A stretch of 40,936 nt of DNA from assembly GCF_000003605.2 (NCBI RefSeq), contig NW_003154318.1, positions 1 to 40,936 on the forward strand. The letters are read 5' to 3'. Numbering within the stretch: position 1 is the stretch's first letter; the number at the start of each line of letters is the position of its first letter. A model generated the notes under the pieces. That model was given only the letters and a program-made list of their open reading frames with translations. It was not told where the DNA came from and did not search any database. The DNA is from Saccoglossus kowalevskii. Lineage: Eukaryota; Hemichordata; Enteropneusta; Harrimaniidae. The position numbers were made by a program, and so were the translations under genes. Positions 21,872 to 33,848 of the stretch are shown here, one piece after another.

Positions 21872-23250
21872 AGGAAATCTTGGAACACCTCAAGTCCACT
21901 TAAAGGTTCCATCACACTAATCTAGTAGGAAATCTTGTAACACATCAGGTCCACTTAATAGTTCCATCACACTAATGTAGTAGGAAGTCGTGTAACACAT
22001 CAGATCCACTCAATGGTTCCATCATACTAATCTAGTAGGAAGTTTTGTAACACTTCAGGTCCACTTAATGGTTCCATCACACTAATCTAGTAGGAGGTCT
22101 TGTAACACTTCAGGTCAACTTAATGGTCCGATCACACTAATCTAGTAGGAAGTCTTGTAACACTTCAGGTCCACTTAATGGTTCTATCACACTAATCTAG
22201 TAGGATGTCTTGTAACACTTCAGGTCCACTTAATGGTTCCATCACACTAATCTAGTAGGAAGTTTTGTAACACTTCAGGTCCACTTAATGGTTCTATCAC
22301 ACTCATCTAGTAGGAAGTCTTGTAACACTTCAGGTCCACTTAAAGGTTCCATCACACTAATCTAGTAGGAAATCTTGTAACACATCAGGTCCACTTAATG
22401 GTTCCATCACACTAATCAAGTAGGAAGTTTTGTAACACCTCAGATCAACTTAATGGTTCCATCACACTAATCTAGTAGGAAGTTTTGTAACACTTCAGGT
22501 CCACTTAATGGATCTATAACACTAATCTAGTAGGAAGTTTTGTAACACTTCAGGTCCACTTAATGGTTCTATCACACTAATCTAGTGGGAAGTTTTGTAA
22601 CAGCTCAGGTCAACTTAATGGTTCCATCACACTAATCTAGTAGGAAGTCTTGTAACAGCTCAGGTCCACTTAATGGTTCTATCACACTAATCTAGTAGGA
22701 AATCTTGTAACACTTCAGGTCCACTTAATGGTTCTAATACACTAATCTAGTAGGAAGTTTTGTAACACTTCAGGTCCACTTAATGGTTCTATCACACTAA
22801 TCTAGTAGGAAGTCTTGTAACACTTCAGGTCCACTTAATGGTTCCATCACACTAATCTAGTAGGAAGTCTTGTAACACATCAGGTCCACTTAATGGTTCC
22901 ATCACGCTAATCAAGTAGGAAGTTTTGTAACACCTCAGGTCCACTTAATGGTTCTATCACACTAATCTAGCAGGAAGTTTTGTAACACTTCAGGTCCACT
23001 TAATGGTTCTATCACACTAATCTAGTAGGAAGTTTTGTAACACTTCAGGTCCACTTAATGGTTCCATCACACTAATCTAGTAGAGGTCTTGTAACACATC
23101 AGGTCCACTTAATGGTCCTATCACACTAATCTAGTAGAAGTCTTCTAACACTTCAGTCCACTTAATGGTTCCATAACACTAATCTAGTAGAAGTTTTGTA
23201 ACAGCTCACGTCCACTTAATGTTTCCATCACACTAATCTAGTGGGAAGTC
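21872..23250. repeat. H3 start joined to an L-like block
   Basis: E, aaatcttg with taatagttcc and R (21982) are like the start of H3 at 30493. From about 22037 the sequence is L-like: gttttg, ggaggtc with ggtccgatc, gtcttg, ggatgtcttg, cagatcaactt, ggatctataac, ttctaatac (22733) and taatcaagt (22910). The part 22690-23250 follows the order of 37620-38165. The rightmost 170 bases carry many single-base deletions. Confidence 0.75.
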
Positions 23251-24275
23251 TGTAGCAGCTCAGTCCACCTTATGGTTCAATCACACTATCTAGTAGGAAG
23301 TCTTGTAACACATCAGGTCCACTTAATGTTTCCATCACACTAATCTAGTGGGAAGTCTTGTAACACATCAGGTCCACTTAATGGTTCCATCACACTAATC
23401 TAGTAGGAAATCTTGTAATACCTCAAGTCCACTTAATGTTTCCATCACACTAATCTAGTAGGAGGTATTGTAACACTTCAGGTCCACTTAATGGTCCTAT
23501 CACACTAATCTAGTAGGAAGTCTTGTAACACTTCAGGTCCACTTAATGGTTCTATCACACTAATCTAGTAGGAAGTTTTCTAACACTTCAGGTCCACTTA
23601 ATGGTTCTATCACACTAATCTAGTAGGAAGTTTTGTAACACTTTAGGTCCACTTAATTGTTCCATCACACTAATCTAGTAGGAGGTCTTGTAACACTTCA
23701 GGTCCACTTAATGGTTCCATCACACTAATCTAGTAGGAAATCTTGGAACACCTCAAGTCCACTTAAAGGTTCCATCACACTAATGTAGTAGGAAATCTTG
23801 TAACACATCAGGTCCACTTAATGGTTCCATCACACTAATGTAGTAGGAAGTCGTGTAACACATCAGATCCACTCAATGATTCCATCATACTAATCTAGTA
23901 GGAAGTCTTGTAACACATCAGGTCCACTTAAGGGTTCCATCACACTAATCTAGTAGGAAGTCTTGTAACAGCTCAGGTCCACTTAATGGTTCTATCACAC
24001 TAATCTAGTGGGAAGTCTTGTAACAGCTCAGGTCCACTTAATGTTTCCATCACACTAATCTAGTGGTAAGTCTTGTAACAGCTCAGTCCTCTTAATGTTT
24101 CCATCACACTAATCTAGTGGGAAGTCTTGTAACAGCTTAGTCCACTTAATTTTTCCATCACACTAATCTAGTGGGAAGTCTTGAAACACTTCAGTCCACT
24201 TAATGTTTCCATCACACTAATCTAGTGGGAAGTCTTGTAGCAGCTCAGTCCACCTTATGGTTCAATCAACACTAA
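23251..24275. repeat. M higher-order repeat, third copy
   Basis: After an S and two catc monomers it runs T/tgtttcc, ggaggtattg, gtcttg, gttttctaac, gttttg/ctttagg, ggaggtc, E (23735), aaatcttg, R/caatgattcc (23845), G, gctc monomers, cctctt, gcttag, tttttcc, gaaacacttc and S. The markers match 15604-17500. From 24080 to 24275 every monomer lacks one G (cagtcc for caggtcc), and an extra A appears in caatcaacac. Confidence 0.8.
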
Positions 24276-24501
24276 TCTAGTAGGAAGTTTTGTAACACTT
24301 CAGGTCCACTTAAGAGTTCCATCACACTAATCTAGTAGGAAATCTTGTAACACATCAGGTCCACTTAATGGTTCCATCACACTAATGTAGTAGGAAGTCG
24401 TGTAACACATCAGATCCACTCTATGGTTCCATCATACTAATCTAGTAGGAAGTCTTGTAACACATCAGGTCCACTTAAGGGTTCCATCACACTAATCTAG
24501 T
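24276..24501. repeat. Short R/G fragment between M and K
   Basis: Four monomers: gttttg with cttaagagttcc, aaatcttg/catc with taatgtagt, R with ccactctatgg, and G. The R with ctctatgg is otherwise seen inside K (25987, 8565 and 40084), so this piece is the right-hand R-G section of a K unit without the rest. It is joined directly to a new K start at 24502. Confidence 0.7.
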
Positions 24502-26096
24502 AGGAGGTATTGTAACACTTCAGGTCCACTTAATGGTCCTATTTCACTAATCTAGTAGGAAGTCTTGTAACACTTCAGGTCCACTTAATGGTTCTATCAC
24601 ACTAATCTAGTAGGAAGACTTGTAACACTTCAGGTCCACTTAATGGTCCTATCACACTAATCTAGTAGGAAATCTTCTAACACTTCAGGTCCACTTAATG
24701 GTTCTATCACACTAATCTAGTAGGAAGTTTTGTAACAGCTCAGGTCCACTTAATGTTTCCATCACACTAATCTAGTGGGAAGTCTAGTAGCAGCTCAGGT
24801 CCACCTTATGGTTCAATCACACTAATCTAGTAGGAAGTCTTGTAACACATCAGGTCCACTTAATGTTTCCATCACACTAATCTAGTGGGAAGTCTTGTAA
24901 CACCACAGGTCCACTTAATGTTTCCATCACACTAATCTAGTGGGAAGTCTTGTAACACTTCAGGTCCACTTAATGTTTCCATCACACTAATCTAGTGGGA
25001 AGTCTTGTAGCAGCTCAGGTCCACCTTATGGTTCAATCACACTAATCTAGTAGGAAGTCTTGTAACACATCAGGTCCACTTAAAGTTTCCATCACACTAA
25101 TCTAATGGGAAGTCATGTAACACATCAGGTCCACTTAATGGTTCCATCACACTAATCTCGTAGGAAATCTTGTAACACATCAGGTCCACTTAATGGTTCC
25201 ATCACACTAATCTAGTAGGAGGTCTTGTAACACATCAGGTCCACTTAATGGTTCCATCACACTAATCTAGTGGGAAGTCTTGTAGCAGCTCAGGTCCACT
25301 TAATGTTTCCATCACACTAATCTAGTGGGAAGTCTTGTAACACTTCAGGTCCACTTAATGTTTCCATCACACTAATCTAGTGGGAAGTATTGTAACACCA
25401 CAGGTCCACCTTATGGTTCAATCACACTAATCTAGTAGGAAATCTTGGAACACCTCAAGTCCACTTAAAGGTTCCATCACACTAATCTAGTAGGAAATCT
25501 TGTAACACATCAGGTCTACTTAATGTTTCCATCACACTAATCTAGAGGGAAGTCTTGTAACACTTCAGGTCCACTTAATGTTTCCATCACACTAATCTAG
25601 TGGGAAGTCTTGTAGCAGCTCAGGTCCACCTTATGGTTCAATCACACTAATCTAGTAGGAAGTCTTGTAACACATCAGGTCCACTTAATGGTTCCATCAC
25701 ACTCATCTAGTAGGAAATCTTGGAACACCTCAAGTCCACTTAAAGGTTCCATCACACTAATCTAGTAGGAAGTCGTGTAACACATCAGATCCACTTAATG
25801 GTTCCATCACACTAATGTAGTAGGAAGTCGTGTAACACATCAGATCCACTCAATGGTTCCATCATACTAATCTAGTAGGAAGTCTTGTAACACATCAGGT
25901 CCACTTAAGGGTTCCATCACACTAATCTAGTAGGAAATCTTGTAACACATCAGGTCCACTTAATGGTTCCATCACACTAATGTAGTAGGAAGTCGTGTAA
26001 CACATCAGATCCACTCTATGGTTCCATCATACTAATCTAGTAGGAAGTCTTGTAACACATCAGGTCCACTTAAGGGTTCCATCACACTAATCTAGT
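24502..26096. repeat. K cassette, copy with 5-monomer internal deletion
   Basis: Starts at ggtattg/cctatttcac (its K1 monomer is absent), then gtcttg and a gacttg monomer that ends in ggtccta and is followed at once by aaatcttctaac (24667). The section from E through the ggaggtc monomer, five monomers in other copies, is missing, and the gacttg monomer is a chimera across the break. The rest is intact: ctagtagcagc S, gtcatg, E (25437 and 25712), R (25767, 25822, 25987) and G. Confidence 0.85.
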
Positions 26097-26756
26097 AGGA
26101 AGTCTTGTAACAGCTCAGGTCCACTTAATGATTCTATCACACTAATCTAGTGGGAAGTCTTGTAACAGCTCAGGTCCACTTAATGTTTCCATCACACTAA
26201 TCTAGTGGGAAGTCTTGAAACACTTCAGGTCCACTTAATGTTTCCATCACACTAATCTAGTGGGAAGTCTTGTAGCAGCTCAGGTCCACCTTATGGTTCA
26301 ATCACACTAATCTAGTAGGAAGTCTTGTAACACATCAGGTCCACTTAATGTTTCCATCACACTAATCTAGTGGGAAGTCTTGTAACACATCAGGTCCACT
26401 TAATGGTTCCATCACACTAATCTAGTAGGAAATATTGTAATACCTCAAGTCCACTTAATGGTTCCATCACACTAATCTAGTAGGAGGTCTTGTAACACTT
26501 CAGGTCCACTTAATGGTCCTATCACACTAATCTAGTAGGAAGTCTTGTAACACTTCAGGTCCACTTAATGGTTCTATCACACTAATCTAGTAGGAAGTTT
26601 TGTAACACTTCAGGTCCACTTAATGGTTCTATCACACTAATCTAGTAGGAAGTTTTGTAACACTTCAGGTCCACTTAATGGTTCCATCACACTAATCTAG
26701 TAGGAGGTCTTGTAACACTTCAGGTCCACTTAATGGTTCCATCACACTAATCTAGT
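26097..26756. repeat. H-type tail following K
   Basis: gctc with aatgattcta, one gctc/tgtttcc, gaaacacttc, S, two catc, T with tattgtaatacc, ggaggtc, gtcttg, gttttg/ttcta, gttttg/ttcca and ggaggtc/ttcca. The aatgattcta gctc monomer is also at 8675 after the K copy of 6750, so K plus this tail is one inherited block. Confidence 0.75.
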
Positions 26757-27856
26757 AGGAAATCTTGGAACACCTCAAGTCCACTTAAAGGTTCCATCAC
26801 ACTAATCTAGTAGGAAATCTTGTAACACATCAGGTCCACTTAATGGTTCCATCACACTAATGAAGTAGGAAGTCGTGTAACACATCAGATCCACTCAATG
26901 ATTCCATCATACTAATCTAGTAGGAAGTCTTGTAACACATCAGGTCCACTTAAGGGTTCCATCACACTAATCTAGTAGGAAGTCTTGTAACAGCTCAGGT
27001 CCACTTAATGGTTCTATCACACTAATCTAGTAGGAAGTCTTGTAACAGATCAGGTCCACTTAATGTTTCCATCACACTAATCTAGTGGTAAGTCTTGTAA
27101 CAGCTCAGGTCCTCTTAATGTTTCCATCACACTAATCTAGTGGGAAGTCTTGTAACAGCTTAGGTCCACTTAATTTTTCCATCACACTAATCTAGTGGGA
27201 AGTCTTGAAACACTTCAGGTCCACTTAATGTTTCCATCACACTAATCTAGTGGGAAGTCTTGTAGCAGCTCAGGTCCACCTTATGGTTCAATCACACTAA
27301 TCTAGTAGGAAGTCTTGTAACACATCAGGTCCACTTAATGTTTCCATCACACTAATCTAGTGGGAAGTCTTGTAACACATGAGGTCCACTTAATGGTTCC
27401 ATCACACTAATCTAGTAGGAAATCTTGTAATACCTCAAGTCCACTTAATGGCTCCATCACACTAATCTAGTAGGAGGTCTTGTAACACTTCAGGTCCACT
27501 TAATGGTCCTATCACACTAATCTAGTAGGAAGTCTTGTAACACATCATGTCGACTTAATGGTTCTATCACACTAATATAGTAGGACGTTTTGTAACACTT
27601 CAGGTCCACTTAATGGTTCCATCACACTAATCTAGTAGGAGGTCTTGTAACACTTCAGGTCCACTTAATGGTCCTATCACACTAATCTAGTAGGAAGTCT
27701 TGTAACACTTCAGGTCCACTTAATGGTTCTATCACACTAATCTAGTAGGAAGTTTTGTAACACTTCAGGTCCACTTAATGGTTCCATCACACTAATCTAG
27801 TAGGAGGTCTTGTAACACTTCATGTCCACTTAATGGTTCTCTCACACTAATCTAGT
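26757..27856. repeat. M/H1 hybrid HOR unit, 20 monomers
   Basis: Exactly 1100 bp. The left half is M-type (R with caatgattcc, tagtggtaag, cctctt, gcttagg/tttttcc). The right half is H1-type (catgagg, T, catcatgtcgactt, cttcatgtcc with ttctctcac). The change lies around S and the catc monomers (27262-27370), so it looks like a recombinant between two HOR types. Confidence 0.75.
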
Positions 27857-28846
27857 AGGAAATCTTGGAACACCTCAAGTCCACTTAAAGGTTCCATCAC
27901 ACTAATCTAGTAGGAAATCTTGTAACACATCAGGTCCACTTAATGGTTCCATCACACTAATGTAGTAGGAAGTCGTGTAACACATCAGATCCACTCAATG
28001 GTTCCATCATACTAATCTAGTAGGAAGTCTTGTAACAGCTCAGGTCCACTTAATGGTTCTATCACACTAATCTAGTGGGAAGTCTTGTAACACTTCAGGT
28101 CCACTTAATGTTTCCATCACACTAATCTAGTGGGAAGTCTTGTAACAGCTCAGGTCCACTTAATGTTTCCATCAAACTAATCTAGTGGGAAGTCTTGTAA
28201 CAGCTCAGGTCCACTTAATGTTTCCATCACACTAATCTAGTGGGAAGTCTTGAAACACTTCCGGTCCATTTAATGTTTCCATCACACTAATCTAGTGGGA
28301 AGTCTTGTAGCAGCTCAGGTCCACCTTATGGTTCAATCACACTAATCTAGTAGGAAGTCTTGTAACACATCAGGTCCACTTAATGTTTCCATCACACTAA
28401 TCTAGTGGGAAGTCTTATAACACATCAGGTCCACTTAATGGTTCCATCACACTAATCTAGTAGGAAATCTTGTAATACCTCAAGTCCACTTAATGGTTCC
28501 ATCACACTAATCAAGTAGGAGGTCTTGTAACACTTCAGGTCCACTTAATGGTCCTATCACACTAATCTAGTAGGAAGTCTTGTAACACTTCAGGTCCACT
28601 TAATGGTTCTATCACACTAATCTAGTAGGAAGTTTTGTAACACTTCAGGTCCACTTAATGGTTCCATCACACTAATCTAGTAGGAGGTCTTGTAACACTT
28701 CAGGTCCACTTAATGGTCCTATCAAACTAATCTAGTAGGAAGTCTTGTAACACTTCAGGTCCACTTAATGGTTCTATCACACTAATCTAGTAGGAAGTTT
28801 TGTAACACTTCAGGTCCACTTAATGGTTCCATCACACTAATCTAGT
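27857..28846. repeat. H2-like HOR unit, 18 monomers, no G monomer
   Basis: Exactly 990 bp. Order and private markers (ccggtccattt at about 28261, cttataacac, tcaagtaggaggtc, caaact) are those of 9501-10489, and both are preceded by the ttctctcac monomer. The two lie about 18.4 kb apart. The next monomer is aaatcttg/catc without an E, so E has been lost from the following unit. Confidence 0.87.
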
Positions 28847-29447
28847 AGGAAATCTTGTAACACATCAGGTCCACTTAATGGTTCCATCACACTAATGTAG
28901 TAGGAAGTCGTGTAACACATCAGATCCACTCAATGGTTCCATCATACTAATCTAGTAGGAAGTCTTGTAACACATCAGGTCCACTTAATGGTTCCATCAC
29001 ACTAATTTAGTAAGAAGTCGTGTAACACATCAGATCCACTCAATGGTTCCATCATACTAATCTAGTAGGAAGTCTTGTAACACATCAAGTCCACATAATG
29101 GTTTCATTACACTAATCTAGTAGGAAGTCTTGTAACACCTCAGTCCACTTAATGTTCCATCACACTATCTAGTAGGAAGTCTTGTAACACCTCAGTCCAC
29201 TTAAAGGTTCCATCACACTAATCTAGTAGGAAGTCTTGTAACACTTCAGGTCCACTTAATGGTCCTATCACACTAATCTAGTAGGAAGTCTTGTAACACT
29301 TCAGGTCCACTTAATGGTTCTATCACACTAATCTAGTAGGAAGTTTTGTAACACTTCAGGTCCACTTAATGGTTCCATCACACTAATCTAGTAGGAGGTC
29401 TTGTGACACTTCAGGTCCACTTAATGGTTCTATCACACTAATCTAGT
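28847..29447. repeat. H3 start and irregular fragment
   Basis: aaatcttg, R (28902), catc with taatttagt, R (29012, here taagaag) are the first H3 monomers. Instead of ggaggtc and gtcttctaac, three irregular monomers follow at 29067-29225 (ccacataatgg, cctcagtcc twice, atgttccat, cactatctag), with several missing bases. From 29225 regular monomers (gtcttg/ggtccta, gtcttg, gttttg, ggaggtc with ttgtgacac) lead to E at 29448. Confidence 0.7.
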
Positions 29448-30492
29448 AGGAAATCTTGGAACACCTCAAGTCCACTTAAAGGTTCCATCACACTAATCTA
29501 GTAGGAAATCTTGTAACACATCAGGTCCACTTAATGGTTCCATCACACTAATGTAGTAGGAAGTCGTGTAACACATCAGATCCACTCAATGGTTCCATAA
29601 TACTAATCTAGTAGGAAGTCTTGTAACACATCAGGTCCACTTAAGGGTTCCATCACACTAATCTAGTATGAAGTCTTGTAACAGCTCAGGTCCACTTAAT
29701 GGTTCTATCACACTAATCTAGTGGGAAGTCTTGTAACAGCTCAGGTCCACTTAATGTTTCCATCACACTAATCTAGTGGGAAGTCTTGTAACAGCTCAGG
29801 TCCACTTAATGTTTCCATCAAACTAATCTAGTGGGAAGTCTTGTAACAGCTCAGGTCCACTTAATGTTTCCATCACACTAATCTAGTGGGAAGTCTTGAA
29901 ACACTTCAGGTCCACTTAATGTTTCCATCACACTAATCTAGTGGGAAGTCTTGTAGCAGCTCAGGTCCACCTTATGGTTCAATCACACTAATCTAGTAGG
30001 AAGTCTTGTAACACATCAGGTCCACTTAATGTTTCCATCACACTAATCTAGTGGGAAGTCTTATAACACATCAGGTCCACTTAATGGTTCCATCACACTA
30101 ATCTAGTAGGAAATCTTGTAATACCTCGAGTCCACTTAATGGTTCCATCACACTAATCTAGTAGGAGGTCTTGTAACACTTCAGGTCCACTTAATGGTCC
30201 TATCACACTAATCTAGTAGGAAGTCTTGTAACACTTCAGGTCCACTTAATGGTTCTATCACACTAATCTAGTAGGAAGTTTTGTAACACTTCAGGTCCAC
30301 TTAATGGTTCCATCACACTAATCTAGTAGGAGGTCTTGTAACACTTCAGGTCCACTTAATGGTCCTATCAAACTAATCTAGTAGGAAGTCTTGTAACACT
30401 TCAGGTCCACTTAATGGTTCTATCACACTAATCTAGTAGGAAGTTTTGTAACACTTCAGGTCCACTTAATGGTTCCATCACACAAATCTAGT
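29448..30492. repeat. H2 higher-order repeat unit, 19 monomers
   Basis: Exactly 1045 bp with the full H2 order: E, aaatcttg, R, G, gctc series, gaaacacttc, S, catc, cttataacac, T (cctcgag here), and six right-hand monomers ending with cacacaaat before E. The cttataacac monomer is shared with 32528-33848, and cacacaaat also with 4330-5374 and 9501-10489. It is followed by H3, as is the copy at 32528. Confidence 0.9.
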
Positions 30493-31372
30493 AGGAAATC
30501 TTGGAACACCTCAAGTCCACTTAAAGGTTCCATCACACTAATCTAGTAGGAAATCATGTAACACATCAGGTCCACTTAATAGTTCCATCACACTAATGTA
30601 GTAGGAAGTCGTGTAACACATCAGATCCACTCAATGGTTCCATCATACTAATCTAGTAGGAAGTCTTGTAACACATCAGGTCCACTTAATGGTTCCATCA
30701 CACTAATTTAGTAGGAAGTCGTGTAACACATCAGATCCACTCAATGGTTCCATCATACTAATCTAGTAGGAGGTCTTGTAACACTTCAGGTCCACTTAAT
30801 GGTCCTATCACACTAATCTAGTAGGAAGTCTTCTAACACTTCAGGTCCACTTAATGGTTCTATCACACTAATCTAGTAGGAGGTATTGTAACACTTCAGG
30901 TCCACTTAATGGTCCTATCACACTAATCTAGTAGGAAATCTTGCAATACCTCAAGTCCAATTAATGGTTCCATCACACTAATCTAGTAGGAGGTCTTGTA
31001 ACACTTCAGGTCCACTTAATGGTCCTATCACACTAATCTAGTAGGAAGTCTTGTAACACTTCAGGTCCACTTAATGGTTCTATCACACTAATCTAGTAGG
31101 AAGTTTTGTAACACTTCAGGTCCACTTAATGGTTCCATCACACTAATCTAGTAGGAGGTCTTGTAACACTTCAGGTCCACTTAATGGTCCTATCACACTA
31201 ATCTAGTAGGAAGTCTTGTAACACTTCAGGTCCACTTAATGGTTCTATCACACTAATCTAGTAGGAAGTTTTGTAACATTTCAGGTCCACTTAATGGTTC
31301 CATCACACTAATCTAGTAGGAGGTCTTGTAACACTTCAGGTCCACTTAATGGTTCCATCACACTCTTCTAGT
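30493..31372. repeat. H3 higher-order repeat unit, 16 monomers (reference H3)
   Basis: Exactly 880 bp. The order is E, aaatcatg, R (30603), catc with taatttagt, R (30713), ggaggtc/ggtccta, gtcttctaac, ggtattg, T as gcaatacc with ccaattaatgg, ggaggtc, gtcttg, gttttg, ggaggtc, gtcttg, gttttgtaacatttc, ggaggtc/ttcca. There is no S, G or gctc monomer, which separates it clearly from H1 and H2. It lies between H2 and H1. Confidence 0.9.
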
Positions 31373-32527
31373 AGGAAATCTTGGAACACCTCAAGTCCAC
31401 TTAAAGGTTCCATCACACTAATCTAGTAGGAAATCTTGTAACACATCAGGTCCACTTAATGGTTCCATCACACTAATGTAGTAGGAAGTCGTGTAACACA
31501 TCAGATCCACTCAATGGTTCCATCATACTAATCTAGTAGGAAGTCTTGTAACACATCAGGTCCACTTAAGGGTTCCATCACACTAATCTAGTAGGAAGTC
31601 TTGTAACAGCTCAGGTCCACTTAATGGTTCTATCACACTAATCTAGTGGGAAGTCTTGTAACAGCTCAGGTCCACTTAATGTTTCCATCACACTAATCTA
31701 GTGGGAAGTCTTGTAACAGCTCAGGTCCTCTTAATGTTTCCATCACACTAATCTAGTGGGAAGTCTTGTAACAGCTCAGGTCCACTTAATGTTTCCATCA
31801 CACTAATCTAGTGGGAAGTCTTGTAACAGCTCAGGTCCACCTTATGGTTCAATCACACTAATCTAGTGGGAAGTTTTGTAACAGCTCAGGTCCACTTAAT
31901 TTTTCCATCACACTAATCTAGTGGGAAGTCTTGAAACACTTCAGGTCCACTTAATGTTTCCATCACATTAATCTAGTGGGAAGTCTTGTAGCAGCTCAGG
32001 TCCACCTTATGGTTCAATCACACTAATCTAGTAGGAAGTCTTGTAACACATCAGGTCCACTTAATGTTTCCATCACACTAATCTAGTGGGAAGTCTTGTA
32101 ACACATGAGGTCCACTTAATGGTTCCATCACACTAATCTAGTAGGAAATCTTGTAATACCTCAAGTCCACTTAATGGTTCCATCACACTAATCTAGTAGG
32201 AGGTCTTGTAACACTTCAGGTCCACTTAATGGTCCTATCACACTAATCTAGTAGGAAGTCTTGTAACACATCATGTCCACTTAATGGTTCTATCACACTA
32301 ATCTAGTAGGAAGTGTTGTAACACTTCAGGTCCACTTAATGGTTCCATCACACTAATCTAGTAGGAGGTCTTGTAACACTTCAGGTCCACTTAATGGTTC
32401 TATCACACTAATCTAGTAGGAAGTTTTGTAACACTTCAGGTCCACTTAATGGTTCCATCACACTAATCTAGTAGGAGGTCTTGTAACACTTCATGTCCAC
32501 TTAATGGTTCTATCACACTAATCTAGT
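31373..32527. repeat. H1 higher-order repeat unit, 21 monomers
   Basis: Exactly 1155 bp. E, aaatcttg, R, G, gctc/ttcta, gctc, gctc/cctctt, gctc, then a gctc monomer with an S-type end (accttatggttcaa, 31813), gttttg/gctc/tttttcc, gaaacacttc, S, catc, catgagg, T, ggaggtc, catcatgtcc, gtgttg, ggaggtc/ttcta, gttttg and cttcatgtcc. The gctc-S hybrid at 31813-31867 looks like gene conversion from the S class within the unit. Confidence 0.85.
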
Positions 32528-33848
32528 AGGAAATCTTGGAACACCTCAAGTCCACTTAAAGGTTCCATCACACTAATCTAGTATGAAATCTTGTAACACA
32601 TCAGGTCCACTTAATGGTTCCATCACACTAATGTAGTAGGAAGTCGTGTAACACATCAGATCCACTCAATGGTTCCATCATACTAATCTAGTGGGAAGTC
32701 TTGTAGCAGCTCAGGTCCACTTAATGGTTCTATCACACTAATCTAGTGGGAAGTCTTGTAACAGCTCAGGTCCACTTAATGTTTCCATCACACTAATCTA
32801 GTGGGAAGTCTTGTAACAGCTCAGGTCCACTTAATGTTTCCATCAAACTAATCTAGTGGGAAGTCTTGTAACAGCTCAGGTCCACTTAAGGGTTCCATCA
32901 CACTAATCTAGTGGGAAGTCTTGTAACAGCTCAGGTCCACTTAATGTTTCCATCAAACTAATCTAGTGGGAAGTTTTGTAACACATCAGGTCCACTTAAG
33001 GGTTCCATCACACTAATCTAGTAGGAAGTCTTGTAACAGCTCAGGATCCACTTAATGGTTCTATCACACTAATCTAGTGAGAAGTCTTGTAACAGCTCAG
33101 GTCCACTTAATGTTTCCATCACACTAATCTAGTGGGAAGTCTTGTAACAGCTCAGGTCCACTTAATGTTTCCATCAAAGTAATCTAGTGGGAAGTCTTGT
33201 AACAGCTCAGGTCCACTTAATATTTCCATCACACTAATCTAGTGGGAAGTCTTGAAACACTTCAGGTCCACTTAATGTTTCCATCACACTAATCTAGTGG
33301 GAAGTCTTGTAGCAGCTCAGGTCCACCTTATGGTCCAATCACACTAATCTAGTAGGAAGTCTTGTAACACATCAGGTCCACTTAATGTTTCCATCACACT
33401 AATCTAGTGGGAAGTCTTATAACACATCAGGTCCACTTAATGGTTCCATCACACTAATCTAGTAGGAAATCTTGTAATACCTCAAGTCCACTTAATGGTT
33501 CCATCACACTAATCTAGTAGGAGGTCTTGTAACACTTCAGGTCCACTTAATGGTCCTATCACACTAATCTAGTAGGAAGTCTTGTAACACTTCAGGTCCA
33601 CTTAATGGTTCTATCACACTAATCTAGTAGGAAGTTTTGTAACACTTCAGGTCCACTTAATGGTTCCATCACACTAATCTAGTAGGAGGTCTTGTAACAC
33701 TTCAGGTCCACTTAATGGTCCTATCAAACTAATCTAGTAGGAAGTCTTGTAACACTTCAGGTCCACTTAATGGTTCTATCACACTAATCTAGTAGGAAGT
33801 TTTGTAACACTTCAGGTCCACTTAATGGTTCCATCACACAAATCTAGT
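32528..33848. repeat. H2 unit with inserted monomers, 24 monomers
   Basis: 1321 bp: H2 order plus five extra monomers and one extra base (caggatcc near 33044). After R (32638) comes a gtagcagctc monomer with ttcta, then gctc monomers, a gctc monomer with a G end (cttaaggg, 32880-32930), more gctc with caaact, and G again (about 32990) before the normal series restarts. This is a local reiteration of the G-gctc section by unequal exchange. The right half from gaaacacttc is a normal H2. Confidence 0.82.

Noticed and set aside
23080-24275. Inverted monomers or orientation switch
   Set aside because: All monomers read forward (gtaacac before cactaatctag). The irregularities are single-base losses only.
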